A stretch of 64,000 nt of DNA from Druceiella hillmani (taxonomy: Eukaryota; Arthropoda; Insecta; Lepidoptera; Hepialidae), in NCBI GenBank assembly GCA_039881145.1, contig JAYKKI010000032.1, positions 13,596,501-13,660,500 of the forward strand, given 5' to 3'. The position numbers were made by a program, and so were the translations under genes. The notes beneath the pieces are model-generated. The model was not told the origin of the DNA. It made no database searches and was given only the letters and a program-made list of their open reading frames with translations. This document shows, piece by piece, positions 10,181 through 24,311 of the stretch (the first letter of the stretch is position 1; each line of letters starts with the position of its first letter).

Positions 10181-12189
10181 TTATTATGTAACTTTTAAAA
10201 TTTTGCATTTTGTGTTATTATTTCATAACAGTATAATTAATTGACACTTAATTTTCGAAATATTATTGTTATTATGATTATTTATTCTGTTTCGCTGTCG
10301 ATATTGTTTATATTTGGCGGTTTTGTTGTGAATATCTATTGAAATTTACGTTACGTTGACGTTTTAATTCATTAAATATGTTAATTATTTAGTGTTAATT
10401 AAACGATTGTTAGTAATTTTCGTTCGTGACTTTCGTTTTAAATTCATATAGCTTGTCGGTGATGTATGACTGACGTATCGGTGGTGTACCTTAATATTTC
10501 TGCCGTTTTTTAGTTGTTTTTTTTTCGTCTTTGTATTTTTACATTCTTTTGGAATAAACTGACATAATTAACAGTGATTTATGTACTAATATTGAATAAA
10601 AACTAGAGATAAAAAATATGACTTTCTTCTCTCAACTAATGTCGGCATGTTGTCAGTACCTGTACTCCAGTTATGCACTAAAGCGGGGTATGGTTCTGAA
10701 AATCAATAAGATGTACAGTGGTAGGAGTATACAATTAGTAAAATGCATAAAATTTTGCAATAAAAATGTGTCTCCATCAAATTAAAACCTCATTTTTTTT
10801 TCTTCCGAATATTTTGTTTTTTTTCTTACAAATATTTTTCGCTACTTAATAAGCGCTACTTTCAGCGTCTTTCCATTACGACTTTAATGTAATTTGGTTT
10901 CAATTTTTTTTGTGGATCATAGACTTTTTTAACGACTTAGACAATGATGGTTATTGCATAGTAGACGTTAACGGATATTGGCAATGATGAAGACATCAGT
11001 GTGTGTACTCGAGAAAACGTAGCCCCTTTCGTGGACATATATAAAAACTAAGAAGAAAGTGTCACTTAACTGACTATACATAGGTTTTTAAAATTGTGCT
11101 GAATTATAAATGGGTAGAATATTTTAATTTCTAAAGGAGAATAGAAACTAATTTAAACTAGATTTTTCCGTTTCGACTTAACGGAAATTGCCGCAGTGAA
11201 ACATTTTTCAAAATATATACGTCAACGAATAAACTAAAAGGATAGGTTTTATTATTTTGAATTATAATTTATATCCCGTATTATATAAAATAATATATTT
11301 ATTAAAAAGAAAGAATACTGATAGAGTTGTTAACAAACGTTGGAGGTCTCTCAGAAATTAGGCTATCATCGGTGAGTTTGGAAAATCTCACACGGTTGAT
11401 GTGAAATTTAAAAAAAAAAACTCACCAAATTTCATTTTTGTCAATTTTTTTTACATATATTAAAAAAAATAAACTCATGCCTCTCATTTGCATATTTATT
11501 ATGCTTTCAACTAAAAAGAAATATTTTTGAATATACGTTATTAAATGTTCGGTAATCGGTGAATAAAATTTATTATACTTGTTATTTCGATCGTTTTCTT
11601 TTTTCTGAAGCAGAAGATATAAATAATTGTCTTGGTCACTATATTCAATAATATACAATATAAGACGAAAGTTTTTTTCTGAGAAATGGAGAAAGAAAAC
11701 CAATTAACCGATTGTAGTATTTTCATGGTATTATATTTTCAACTCCATAAATAATTATTTCATTCTCTCTGATGTCGGATTTTAATATTTTTCATATACT
11801 TGTCTCCAATTCTGGACTGAAGCGGAGATGATGCGAAAAATTAGTAAAGCGAACGAGATTGGGAAAATTTTCGATAGAAATGTATCAAACTCACATAAAG
11901 AATACGATACGTTATATTCCGGAAATTATGTATCCATATATAACAACGAATTTATGTAAAAGTTCAAACAGGTAATTAAATTGTGAATTAATTTTTGTTT
12001 TATGTGATGGCAAATATTATAAATAAATATTCAGTCTCTGTGCTGTGTTTATGTGTATGCGTGTGAGTGTGTGCGTGCGTGCGTTTTTGTACAATCTCCT
12101 CCTCGACGGATAGATGGATTAAGATGATTATTTTCAGAAAAAAATATATTGATCTAAGAAAGGTCACATACGGCAGATCACTAGTTGTC
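10181..12189. other. AT-rich non-coding DNA; weak internal similarity
   Basis: No gene was supported. Frames at 11422-11726 and 12000-12191 are low-complexity. A 40-50 bp stretch near 10659-10705 (CTCCAGTTATGCACTAAAGCGG) resembles one near 11801-11850 (CTCCAATTCTGGACTGAAGCGG) and may be two worn copies of an unknown repeat. A GT-rich microsatellite lies at about 12045-12087 and accounts for a His-Thr repeat in the reverse frame. Confidence 0.5.
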
Positions 12190-12223
12190 ATTAATATTTC
12201 TTAATTAATTAAGGAATATTAAT
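12190..12223. repeat. 34-bp near-perfect palindrome
   Basis: The sequence ATTAATATTTC...GGAATATTAAT is self-complementary except at one position pair. It is pure A/T-rich sequence around TTAATTAATTAA, so functional meaning is doubtful. Confidence 0.8.
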
Positions 12224-13184
12224 TATTAATAGTATTTCTAATAATTTTTAATTAATATTCATATAGTCAACCGCAACATATGTCCCTTTTACAGAAAACC
12301 ATTACAAATATTATATGTATACTTAATATTATTTATAATTAATAGTGTGAGGTTAAATTAATCTTATTTTGTGATGTAAAATATATATTCATTTTAAACT
12401 GGTTTTGAATAGTTCGATCTCATACGTCATAGTTACGAAATTAGAATAAATATTTTGATGAAATTAATAACGTTTGCAAATAAACTTTTGATGCAGTACT
12501 GAAAATCTGCTTGAAATCAATTTACTTAACAAGAGTAATCTGAATAACAGGTAAACAGACAATATTATTGAAATCTTTAAAAACTGATTAAAACATAATT
12601 AAACACATACAGTTGAATAGTTAAACTCTGTTCCAGGTCCGCTAAATGGGTTATAATTAAGAATCGTAAAAAAATTTTAGTTCCCGGTGGACTTTGAAAT
12701 ATTATTATCGATATTTGCAAATTCTGTGAGTACATCATCGTAAATTATTCGGACATTAAATATTGGTTAACTCGACATTGCTTGTCTAAGAATTTATGAA
12801 TCTCTCGATAACTACTCGATGACAAATAACGATCTGTTTGCTGTTTGCTGTCATCGCCCACTGCGTCATAGTAAATCAGTTTGTTGCGTAAGTGTATTGT
12901 CTGTTTCCAGAATATTAAAAAATATTTCATAATACTCCCACAATATTAAGACTAATTGTTACACTCTTTTTCTATTAGAACGAACATGGTTCTGTCCGCG
13001 TTCTCATTTTTTAATACAAAACAAAAAAAATGTTTTCCAGTATATTCATATTTCTTTTGAAGTTAACTTAAGCAAGATAAATTATTGGTTTTATATGGTC
13101 ATCAGATTTATACGAAATTTTTTCCTGATCAAATACGCGGAAATCATTATACGGGCAAAGTTCTCTTGGTGACGAAGCTATTCA
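12224..13184. other. AT-rich non-coding DNA, nothing recognised
   Basis: The frame at 12745-12930 (minus) shows no domain. No repeats were recognised. Confidence 0.55.
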
Positions 13185-13312
13185 TAAGACGGCGGTCAGA
13201 CGGCGTTAAGTCGACGGGCGAGGTAAAATATTTCTTGATTGAATTTATTCAGTCGCCATCGAAGTGCTTTGAGCTTTAGGCGGGAGGGCGGGCGTTGACG
13301 AGTCGACAAAAT
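13185..13312. other. Small CpG/GC-rich island beside a (TA)n tract
   Basis: A stretch with clustered GGCGG, GACGG, GTCGAC and GGGCGGGCG stands out from the AT-rich surroundings. It contains the end of an open frame (13085-13279) and a possible splice donor at CGAG|GTAAAA near 13221. It could be an untranslated exon, a promoter or a regulatory element. Nothing in it is recognised, and the call rests on composition only. Confidence 0.35.
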
Positions 13313-13350
13313 CTTCTTTACTCAGGTACTGGTAAAACATGGCGGAACTT

Positions 13351-14914
<1,564 letters not shown>

Positions 14915-14985
14915 ATTTTTCTACGTGCGTTTCCAGAACCTACGTGCGTTCCTTTCTTTTCTACGTGCGTTTCCTTTCTTGAAAC
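14915..14985. repeat. Three-copy short tandem repeat (about 20 bp)
   Basis: The core CTACGTGCGTT recurs at 14921, 14940 and 14961, each followed by CC and a T-rich tail. ACGTGCG is CpG-bearing and repeated, but no regulatory function can be assigned. Confidence 0.75.
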
Positions 14986-16849
14986 CCCTCATACAATTTT
15001 GTCTTTGGCGGATTTTTTTCTACATTTGTACGCTTTTTCGAGGAGATAATTATTACGAGACGAGCGTATGAGAAATTACTTTGTCAGGTGTTTTATATAT
15101 TTTGTGCTTTAAATAATAAGTGAACATGTGCAGCCGTAGCTTATTTATATTAGCCTGTATAGAAGATAATCTCAGCAATCATTGAATTAATTTGAACATA
15201 ACATTTCACGTGTGTATAGTTTAGTTTCCTGAACTTGTTATAAACTCATATTACGGTATTTTAGGAGAGAACAGAGTACGCTTATAGAAACTGATATAAT
15301 CTATGGGAAATTTAATGCTCTTAGGTAGTTAAAAATTTTATAAAACGTAAAAGTGAAGAAATTTTAGAAATATAAATTTTAATATTGAATACTAATAATA
15401 ATATTATATTTATTTACTTATATTTATACATGCATAGTATTTACGTATCTGCTATCTCATAGCGTAATTCGAAATACCGGATTTTGTTTCACAAACAGAC
15501 AGATCTTTCATGTCACTTAGGTGTTCACCGCCAATATTTTTGCGTAGATGTAAAAAACCACACCATCATATTCCGGAAATTCAATAAAGTAGCAAAAAAA
15601 CAAAATTCTAAACAGCGCTCTTCATTGTTTTGAGAGATTATAGGTAGATACTACAGGATAAATACGACAGAAGAACCTCGCAGAAAATTTATTTTTTGCT
15701 TGACGTAAATTATAATATACGGAAATATCAAATGAAACCAGTAAATTATTAACTTCTACAGCAAATGATTACCTTTATAAATATTTATCATTTTCAAGAA
15801 GTGCATGGCCAAGAGTAACTTAAATTTTGCAAACGAATAGCTAGGTTATAATTAGTGACAAATCAACAATAACACTACTTGCAAATAAAACTTGAAATAT
15901 TAAGATATAACCACGACTTCCGCTCACTTTTCCCTCGATTCGCTCGTAAAATGCTAGACCCTTTATTGAAATCAGTGAATTATAAGTTATAACATTTTGT
16001 ATTGGAAATTCCGATAATAAATTGAAGAATTAATGACAATATATTCTAACCATGAACTAACTATTTAAAACAATGGAAATTGTTGAACTGTGAAATTATT
16101 TCAATAATTTTACAATTTCAAAGTTCTATTATTTAAACTTTTCAAAATATGAAACTTATTTTAAAAAATATATCTTTGGAAGAGGTTGAATGAGAAAAAC
16201 TGAATAATCTGAACTTTCAGGCGTATTCTGCACATTGAGACTGTTCTTCATCTACAGTTTTTGAAATTTAGGAGGAAGACAGGAATGTAAAGGAGAATGT
16301 GATAGTGAAATGTTTTTTTTTCAACTGCCTTTATAAAATTCTCCGTAACAAAACAAAACGGGGCAAAGAACCATCAATTCAATGCTCTCAAATATTAAGT
16401 CATATTTCACGGACGTGTATTCTCAAAACGGTCTGAAGTGGTACTTCGTAATTTTTTAACTTTTAGATCTATTTTTAACTTTCAAATATATTTATATATA
16501 TTATAGTTTAATGAGGAAAAATGAAATTTGTGTAATTTCTTTTATTAATATTTAAATTTTAAAAATAAAATAAAGGAATCAAAAAATGCTAAAAACAGTG
16601 AAAATAACTTTTTCAAAAATTATTTTTTCCCAACGTTCTATATATATAATAGGACTCTGGATAATCCAACAGAGTATTATGTATTATTTTTAGACGAATT
16701 TCAGTCTGATTCAACTTCATCAAAGTGCTGGTTGCATAATTGATTTCAACTTTATCTCTCAGACATAAAACTCATCGAATTGTATTACGTAATTTCCGTA
16801 AAATGTGAGTATTTTTCATAAGCCTATATATTTAAGGGTTAGCTAGATA
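14986..16849. other. AT-rich non-coding DNA
   Basis: Nothing was recognised. The last 200 bases may contain the C-terminal tail of the piggyBac fossil that is readable from 16850 upward. Confidence 0.5.
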
Positions 16850-17760
16850 CTTTAACAGGACTTTATTAGCGTCAAATTTAAATATTTTAGGAGAATATTG
16901 AACAAACACAGATAATATGTAACCATTTACTGCAGTGATATTACTAATGAGACCGAAAAATAATGCTATTGGCCATTACGTGTGCTTCATTTGAAGAGTG
17001 AACGCTATTTTCTTATCCATTCTATCAACTCCACCTTTAATCGAGTTGTCAAAAGTAATTATTTCGGAATTATTGAATTACCTTCACCTACAAGGTAGAT
17101 AGAAATATTTGACTTTTGTAAAACCATACATCGTAGTTCTAATAGTCTTGGTTTTAGATGCCAGAAATTGCATAATAATTTTCCCTTTTTTAGGGTGCAC
17201 GTTGTTCCCAGAACCTGCTTAGAAACTTCATTACCAATCTTTATAAAACTCTACCAATTATCGCAAGTAACATATGTGTTTATTATTCGCTTACAGAATT
17301 TCAAAATCGCTTGTGAGGAAATTAATAATTTTTTCTCTTCTTAGATCAAAATAGCTCCGTCAGATTCTTTTGCTATGTACATATATGCATTGCATAAATT
17401 ATCCGTTTCGAGCATCAACAAGACACCGTATTTTTAGGCCATTTTTCCGCTTTTATTGGTCCCGTATACATTCTTTTCAGAGTGATCTCTTTACGGATAC
17501 CAATAATTCTTCCACCCAAACTGTAGGCCCGAGAGAGTAGTTCCTTTGGGAATTTTTTATTATTGTATAAAATACTTTAATAATCAGGGCCAATGCATCT
17601 TCCTCGAATCGTTCTTGTCTTGTCGTTGAATTGTCAAAAGGTAGATAGGCGAGTAAAATTAAAATCTCTTTTGAGACATCGGAATACGTCTCGACCAGCT
17701 CCGCCTATTGCTGAAAGACCTTAAACAGATTCATATCAAGGCTTGAAAATGGAGATAACG
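16850..17760 (-). pseudogene. piggyBac-like transposase, decayed
   Basis: Minus-strand translation across frames gives the order of motifs in piggyBac/PGBD transposases. STTRQERFEEDALA (about 17585-17630) comes first, then KNSQRNYSLG (about 17530-17560), then VEELL near 17500 where the family has (I/V)DEQLL. CLVDAR near 17420 and TCDNW (about 17254-17268) follow; TCDNW holds the second catalytic Asp. GTTCTLKKGK comes next, then KGGVDRMDKK (about 17008-17037), which holds the third catalytic Asp, and WPIALFFG. The first catalytic Asp region (DEQLL) is altered, and stops and frameshifts are frequent, so it is dead. Terminal repeats and the TTAA duplication were not identified. Family membership is secure from TCDNW plus GGVDxxD in correct order; subfamily is unknown. 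Confidence 0.85.
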
Positions 17761-18187
17761 ATTAGGAGACTAATAAAACCATTATTTTTTATCATATTGG
17801 CGATGATACTATAAAAAAGATAGTCATGAAGGAGTAAAATATTTTGCATGTACTCTTGCAATTTTCTCATTTATTTTCATAAGTATATTTTCAAGGCTGT
17901 CTTCAGTAAATATCAGTCTCTATAATTTTCCATATTTGTATTGTTCTCAAGCCTCCTGGTAGAACTACGAAGACCAGTTAAACTGACAATAATATTGTAT
18001 AGGTTAGTAGGAATGACTCTTGATGGAGGGTGTTTTTGCCTTTCCAACTTATTTTCTCCACAATTAAAATACTACGGTCATGGCGGATTTTTGCTTTGAG
18101 CCTTAGAGAGAATTTTTACATACGTCTTCTATATTTTCATCTCTATCATAGCTTTCTTCTCAATCGGAGTAATATCTGTTATATTGG
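17761..18187. other. AT-rich non-coding DNA, nothing recognised
   Basis: May hold the unrecognisable N-terminal part of the piggyBac fossil. The frame starting at 18030 has no domain. Confidence 0.5.
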
Positions 18188-18210
18188 CTACGAAGACGTC
18201 ATCTTCGTAG
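18188..18210. repeat. 9-bp hairpin, 5-nt loop
   Basis: CTACGAAGA (18188-18196) and TCTTCGTAG (18202-18210) are exact inverses. It is short, and could be chance or a scar of the process proposed for the longer hairpins. Confidence 0.6.
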
Positions 18211-19981
18211 TTACTATAATTGTGTATGCGTTTCAAAAAAGATTTACTTTGCATTCATTTATTAGATCTTAAACAAACAAATGTAGTAACAAATAAAAAT
18301 ATTACATCAAGACCATAAAATAATCAAATAAATAAAATAAAATCCTAATTTACCATTTTCCGATTTGAATCCAAAAAGTGGTAAGTACACATCCCCTATT
18401 CATCTTGTTCTTAATGTGTTTCTATTCGTGCGATTTTAAAACCATAAAAAAATAAATTAATAAAAATTTCAAACATAGGTCATAAAAAAAATTAGATTCT
18501 AACTTATTTTTTTCCGATCACTATAAATATTATGGTGCGTACAAGTCTTGTAGACTCCGCGGACACGGCACAGACAAATTGAAATATGCCCTGATTGGGA
18601 GGGTACTGGTACCTCCAAGTACAGCGGGGGAACGCAAATATTTTTGGTTTACCAAAAATGTATTTAACATAAAGATCAAGATTGTCCGTAGATGTTTACG
18701 TACTGGTTGAATGTTGAGGAATTCATAAACAAGTTCAGAGTCTAAATTTACGCACCCGCTCCATTCCTATGCAGGTTTTAAAATAACGGATCTTCGTATA
18801 TTGAATTCTGATTACATAAATATTTGACGTCTGTATTATTAGAACTTACTTCATACTATTTACTAATTGAAATACATTACATAAAAATTAACGTGGCAAA
18901 GAAGCAAAGCTTTCATGCGAATTCATTATTTAAAGCTTTATGTAGATTTAGGCGGGCGAGTTCACGTTTGTATCTGTTTTCGTTAGGTAATAAGACAAGG
19001 CTTCAGTGCCTTTCTATATGCGAGTGTCTTCTCAATGCGTATTGCTCTGCTTTTTATGGACCCCTAATCAGAGCCTATCTCAACCTAGCGTGCAATGTAG
19101 GGTAAATATGAAAGTTGAGAATTGTGTTACCTTTGGTCACCATTCGAGATTTTTTACAGGTCTATTTTAAGTATTACCGAAGAACTTTGTCCTTTATAAA
19201 TAATTATTATACCGCAATTCTTGGAACTCTGTCAGCATTCCTTTGTATAGACTTAATCACATTATGGCTATAATAATCACCTATTCTTCATTATAATTTC
19301 TCTCTGCTACTAAGGATCACAAAATCGATACAAATCTGTTCTTAGTTTATACGTGTGTAGTAAATTTTGGACTTTAAGAATTTAAAATACTCCTAAGTTT
19401 CTAATTAATTAAGATTTTGGACTCACGTAAATTGAATTGCATTAAAATATTTTAACTTTACGTTTATTAAATTTTGTTTGAGTAATTAGAGAGGATCTAA
19501 AGACAAAACATGATTATATGGTTTCCTTATATACGTATTATGGAGCGTAATTCTTTCAATAAGAATCTAGTTCCTTGTAAGAGCCTCGCTTAGCTTTTGT
19601 TAACTTAACCTAACAATATTTACTCTGCATATTCTTATCTAAAAGCTAGTAACTATTTAAAATTTCGCTAATTTTTTCACTCTTTAGTTACTTGTATGTG
19701 ATGAAAGAAACTACAGTTAACGATATCCTGGTGACATTACGTAATGCTCTGATCCTATATCTTACTTAGAATTAATTGTCATTTAACATCCTATTAATAT
19801 ATTTTCATTAGTAATATTTTTATTGCAAATTTACAAAGAGAGACAACTGTTTTAAAAGCTTTTTATCTTTTTAACCTTTCAAAATAAAGCTCCAGCAATT
19901 TATATTTTATAAAAATAGATAAAACATAAAGTATAAATATAAGTTTCTTTTAAACTAGAGATGTGGCTTGAATAAAGTTAC
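18211..19981. other. AT-rich non-coding DNA
   Basis: Frames at 18030-18272 and 18824-19105 carry no recognisable domain. A slightly GC-richer patch at 18540-18640 (GGGTACTGGTACCTCC) is unexplained. Confidence 0.5.
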
Positions 19982-19993
19982 AATTAAACTAAA

Positions 19994-20152
19994 TATTGAA
20001 TATAATTGGCGTTAATTTTGTAGAAATTCGTTATTCAGAATCCTTGTTAATATCCCACCTGAAGATGTTGTAATACAACGAAACCTAGGTCGTAGTAAAG
20101 AAATTATAGAAATTATAAATAATACTATATCACGTAGTTTCATTTAATAGTG
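19994..20152 (+). mobile_element. Hammerhead-repeat family copy B, simple form
   Basis: 159-bp element flanked by a perfect 12-bp direct repeat AATTAAACTAAA (19982-19993 and 20153-20164). It begins TATTGAATAT, shares about 45 bp of 5' sequence with copies A and C, and ends with CACGTAGTTTCATTT plus a few variable bases. Unlike A and C it has no inverted arm, so it shows the basic unit: 5' segment, hammerhead-like core (20055-20095), 3' segment. It has no open frame and no poly-A. A variable-length 10-12 bp duplication with a ribozyme-bearing short unit fits a solo terminal repeat of a Penelope-like element, or a non-autonomous relative. That is an inference from architecture. Confidence 0.75.
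20055..20095 (+). ncRNA. Hammerhead ribozyme-like motif (type I), slightly damaged
   Basis: Read 5' to 3': CCAC (stem I strand), CTGAAGA (matches the invariant CUGANGA), one unpaired T, stem II GTTGT-AAT-ACAAC, GAAA, stem III ACC-TA-GGT (sharing the last A of GAAA), C as the cleavage nucleotide (GTC triplet), then GTAG. The last should be GTGG to complete the 4-bp stem I, so one stem I pair is lost here. Every conserved core position is otherwise present. The extra T before stem II and the 3-bp stem III are weak points; short stem III is known from hammerheads of Penelope-like elements and retrozymes. Confidence 0.55.
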
Positions 20153-20164
20153 AATTAAACTAAA

Positions 20165-23100
20165 ATAAATAGTTACTTTGCAACACATATTTATTCTTTT
20201 TCTGGCACATTTTTTCGCAAAGTTAACGGAATTATCATATATGGGAAATAATATATTTTGTTAATATATACATATTTCGGGTCAATGACAAAATTATCCC
20301 CAAGTTTTACATTTATTTTTTACTGCAAACCGTAAATATTTTCGTTATATCTCTCTTACATATACTCGTTGAAAATAAATAGTGAAGTTGTTTTTATATA
20401 CCTTTTTATTTTCAATAATTTATCCATTCTTTATTTTCATATGTTCCTAAAGGTTTACGTTTCAAAAGTATAAATCACATTTATCATGATTACTTAGACA
20501 TTTCTGATAAAACACAATGAAACAAGAGCTTATATAAATATGATACGTTATTAAAAGTAGCTTTAAAAAATATAGTTTGGTAGCTAGTAATTATTTAAGG
20601 GATAATTATTACGCACCCCTAAATGTTCAAATTTGTATAATCCTTAAATACAAACAATGTTCCTGAGCCATATTAGAATTATAATATGTTACAAATAATA
20701 TTAAAGTATATTTAAAAAGAAATCCCAGATGATTTGGAAAGTGATAAAACATTTGAAAGTCATCATAAAATTGGACTATTACATTATGCAAAGTAGGGAT
20801 TGCCCCAAATACCAATATATTTGTTATATTTGAAGTATTTTTTATTATATAATATACAAGAAGAAATAAGTATTTCAATAATAATCTCCAAAATCGACTC
20901 AGAGTCTATACCCCAACCTCGTAGCATGATAAAGATGAACTTTTCCGCCAGTTTATAGACGATTCACTCATCTACCCTGTATAGGTAGATATCTACCGTG
21001 ATGCGTCGCGAACGTCTCGCATCGTCGAATGTGAAATGGAGTCATTGAGCGACTTCCTTGCCTAGGGTTACCGATTTTTAGGGTAAAGCTTTGGGTCAGG
21101 AAAACCATAATTATATTTTGAAAAATATTTTCGATCTGCTAATATCGTTAAATATGATAAATATTATGGGAATATTATAAGCTCCTTAGTAGTAAGTAAT
21201 AAAAAACACAATCAAAATGTGCATTTGATACATTAATAAAAGCATGGTCTAAATCATATACCTATAATTTTTTTATTGAGTCGTAATTTCATATGAATAT
21301 TAACTCTTTGTGCTCCGTGTATATATGGTAAAAGCAAAGCCTCTGCGATAGTTTCATTTCGCTTCATCAAATGTGGTTTACTAGAAAACATCTGTTTTTT
21401 AGAATATTTGAGTGCATTTGGTGTGCATATATTTTGTCTACCAAATGTAAGAATGGGAATCCTAATGGTGAGATTTCATTGTCCGTCCGGCTATCTATCT
21501 TTAATTTGAGAGATCAACTGTTGAATCATCAAAAACAATTTTTTCAGCAGAAATGTGCGCAAAAGCGCTTATTCCCTTATCTCCGAAGTTGCATGCCCAA
21601 AATTTTCCAAATAATTCATGTAAATAGATAACCGTTTAAAGACAGCAAAACAATTTTAAAAATGTGCTTGGTATATATAGTTACCGAAAAATAAACATAC
21701 TGTAAAATATTTTGATCTTAGCAATCTAAATTTATTGTTGGTGTGCCGCAAAAATAAATTGATCTGTTATTATTACCCATGATTTACCCTCGTTTAGTGA
21801 GTCCAATTCGCACTTGGCCGGATATTTAAATCACCTTTAAAAAGTCTGCCAAAATATTGTCATCGATCAAGTCACAATCAACGTTTTCCAAATTCCTTAT
21901 GTTGTTTGATTGAATCAAACCGAAGTCTTAATCTCATTTAACTAATAATCGTAATCGAATATATCTCTTCTTTTGTTATATCATGTGCTACATACTGCTT
22001 TTTAATTTATATTTGATGTGACACATTTTAGTTGATTGAAAGAAGATATTTGCCTAATCATCCTTATATTAAGTTCTTCCTTGGTACAGTATAGCAAAGA
22101 TAATTTCATGCATTTATCATATTTAATGGTTTTGTAACATGTTACATTCTGTGTACGTACATTTTTTTATTACTTACGTAGATTTAGCACAAAAAAAAAT
22201 AAAATTATCAGGATATTTATTATATTTTAATTGTCCTTAGAAATTAGTCATAAAACTATTTGAAAATGTTAAATTTAGGAATTTATTCATTTTTGTATGT
22301 ATATCGATAACAGGGAACATCAATTTTTGTACGAAATTCAATTCGACTGATGCGCGCTGACGGCTTCAACGGCAATGAATGACTGAGACCTAAAACATAA
22401 TTATAACAACCTCATGGTTGCGTTAGCTTACTCTTCATATTCCAGAATGTTTCATACGAAATTAAATTAGTTACTATTTTAACATTTTATTAATATCATT
22501 ACTTTAATAAATATTGTCTAAACACAGTGTTTTTTACCTTCTTTCGTTTTCATTTTGCAATTTTTTCCATTTAGGCACTTTATCACATAATTTTTCGACT
22601 TAATATAAATTAAAAATAGTGTTGGCTAACAAAGGAATATCGGCTTAAAGGTTTATTTATATATAAAGATAATTATTTTGAAGTCCGCAGTGATAATTTG
22701 ACACTTGTAACATTATTTGTAAATACTACTTAACTATCGGATATATTTTGTGATAAAATGTTTGAAAAAATTGCGTATTAATCATTTTCTTACATTTTTA
22801 AACCAAAAATTGTAATATTTTCCATAATGCCGTATGCAATAGCTATGTTATTAAAACTTTAACTCTATTATATGTCATCATTCAACTTTTAATCAAATTT
22901 ACATTACTCACATTTGTACATATCTGTAGAGCCTTGTACATGACATGCGATTTTTTTGCTATTACATGAATATATTTATAGTGCGAAGAGGAGTTTATAA
23001 ATATATCCATCCTAGATCCATCTCTTAATGAATGTGTTCATTGTGGTTAAACTTTTATTTTTTAAGGGAAATGTAAATGAAACTAATAATAATATTGCTG

Positions 23101-23434
23101 TCTTGAAGAAATAGCACTAAATTCGTACATCCCTAAATTATATTGGAGTCCATTGAAAGATACAGATTTGATTTCAAGTTACAACAAAAAAATTTAAAAC
23201 AGCAGAATTTGAACTACAATAGTGCTAGGTACAACTGCTAAAAGGAAAAAAATCATAGTAACTGTTGGGAGATACTAAAGACAATTGACGATTAATTGAA
23301 TGTCTCAGTCGAGGAACTTTTGTGATACATAGATTCTCTGTCTGATGTAATATATTGCAAATAACATATGAACATAAATATTATGGGTAACTCTTAGAAG
23401 ACTTGAATGTATTATCTTCAATATTTAATAAAGG
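20165..23434. other. AT-rich non-coding DNA
   Basis: No gene was supported; frames at 20627-20878 and 21371-21631 have no domain. 20890-21080 is moderately richer in G+C (ATGCGTCGCGAACGTCTCGC) and contains TCTACC/GGTAGA inverses, but is not recognised. TGTAACATGTTACA near 22134 is a 14-bp palindrome. Confidence 0.5.
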
Positions 23435-23454
23435 AATATTATGATCATAATATT
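23435..23454. repeat. 20-bp perfect palindrome
   Basis: AATATTATGATCATAATATT is exactly self-complementary with no loop. Made largely of A/T, it could occur by chance in this composition. Confidence 0.7.
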
Positions 23455-24270
23455 AGACAGATAATTATGAATTCATGTGTAAGGAAATTCTTTAATTAAG
23501 CCATTTATTGTTCGATTTAGCGTAAAGTTCTCACTTATGTCGCTATTGGCAGGAAACAAATTATTATCTTTCAATAAGTTGTCAAGTATCAATTCTGATA
23601 ACAAATACACTGAGAGGGCAGATCCTATCAGTGAACTTCCATAATATGAAGGAGAGGAAGAGGGGAGGTCGAGCACGCCATCGATCCAGGGTCCCCGGAG
23701 GCGAATGCAGTGAGAGTAGGAGTTGTCTATATAAAGACCGTCGAGTTGTGATATGAGATATAATTTTATTCGCAACGTATTGTAGCGAGGGATGAAGTGA
23801 TTTATAGGGTTGCATGGTAATATATTATGCAAAGGGCGGTCGGTAATAAAAAGGAATTAAAATTTAGATTAATATCTTTATTACAGTCTTTGATTTATAC
23901 CTGAAAAGTTACGAACCATTTTAATGTTTCCCTGCACGCAACTTTTAAGTATGTTATTATTAAGACTGTCGACATATAGGACAGTTGTTTTTTTAGATTG
24001 TGACGGTGTCATTATATTTTAGTTCGTTTGGCTAAAATACAAGATTTATTCTCATTTTGCTTGTTATCTAAATTTCGGACGAATTACAGCGGACGATATG
24101 AGCTATGGTAAAACTCAACCATAGAAGCGAAATATGTCTTGCTTGTTGTTCGGGTCGATTTATTTTTCTATACCGGCTCATATAATATACAAAATGCTTA
24201 GTACTTAAGGATTGCTTTAATTACTAAATAATCTAATCTCTAGCAAAAAGAAACCGAAGTAAGGATAATT
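23455..24270. other. AT-rich DNA with a small GC-richer patch at 23640-23740
   Basis: Two overlapping minus-strand frames (119 and 77 codons, 23473-23832) cover GAGGTCGAGCACGCC...GTCCCCGGAGGCG. The proteins show no domain or signal, and the overlap arises because the patch is GC-richer and stop-poor. TCTATATAAAG at about 23727 resembles a TATA box, but no start element or transcript can be supported. Confidence 0.4.
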
Positions 24271-24311
24271 GTTGTGTTAACACAACATTAAAGAATTTTG
24301 TGTTAACACAA
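24271..24311. repeat. Two tandem copies of a GTTAAC-centred palindrome
   Basis: GTTGTGTTAACACAAC (24271-24286) is a perfect 16-bp palindrome. TTGTGTTAACACAA (24298-24311) repeats its centre 26 bp on. Two identical dyads look like an operator-style protein-binding pair or a short duplication; nothing else supports a function. Confidence 0.7.

Noticed and set aside
12000..12191. Frame with a His-Thr repeat
   Set aside because: Encoded by a GT-rich microsatellite.
23725..23736. TATA box TATATAAAG
   Set aside because: TATA-like strings are common in AT-rich DNA and no initiator or transcript start was evident.
23473..23832. 119- and 77-codon overlapping minus-strand frames as a gene
   Set aside because: No domain, start context or homologous feature; overlap is explained by a small GC-richer patch poor in stops.
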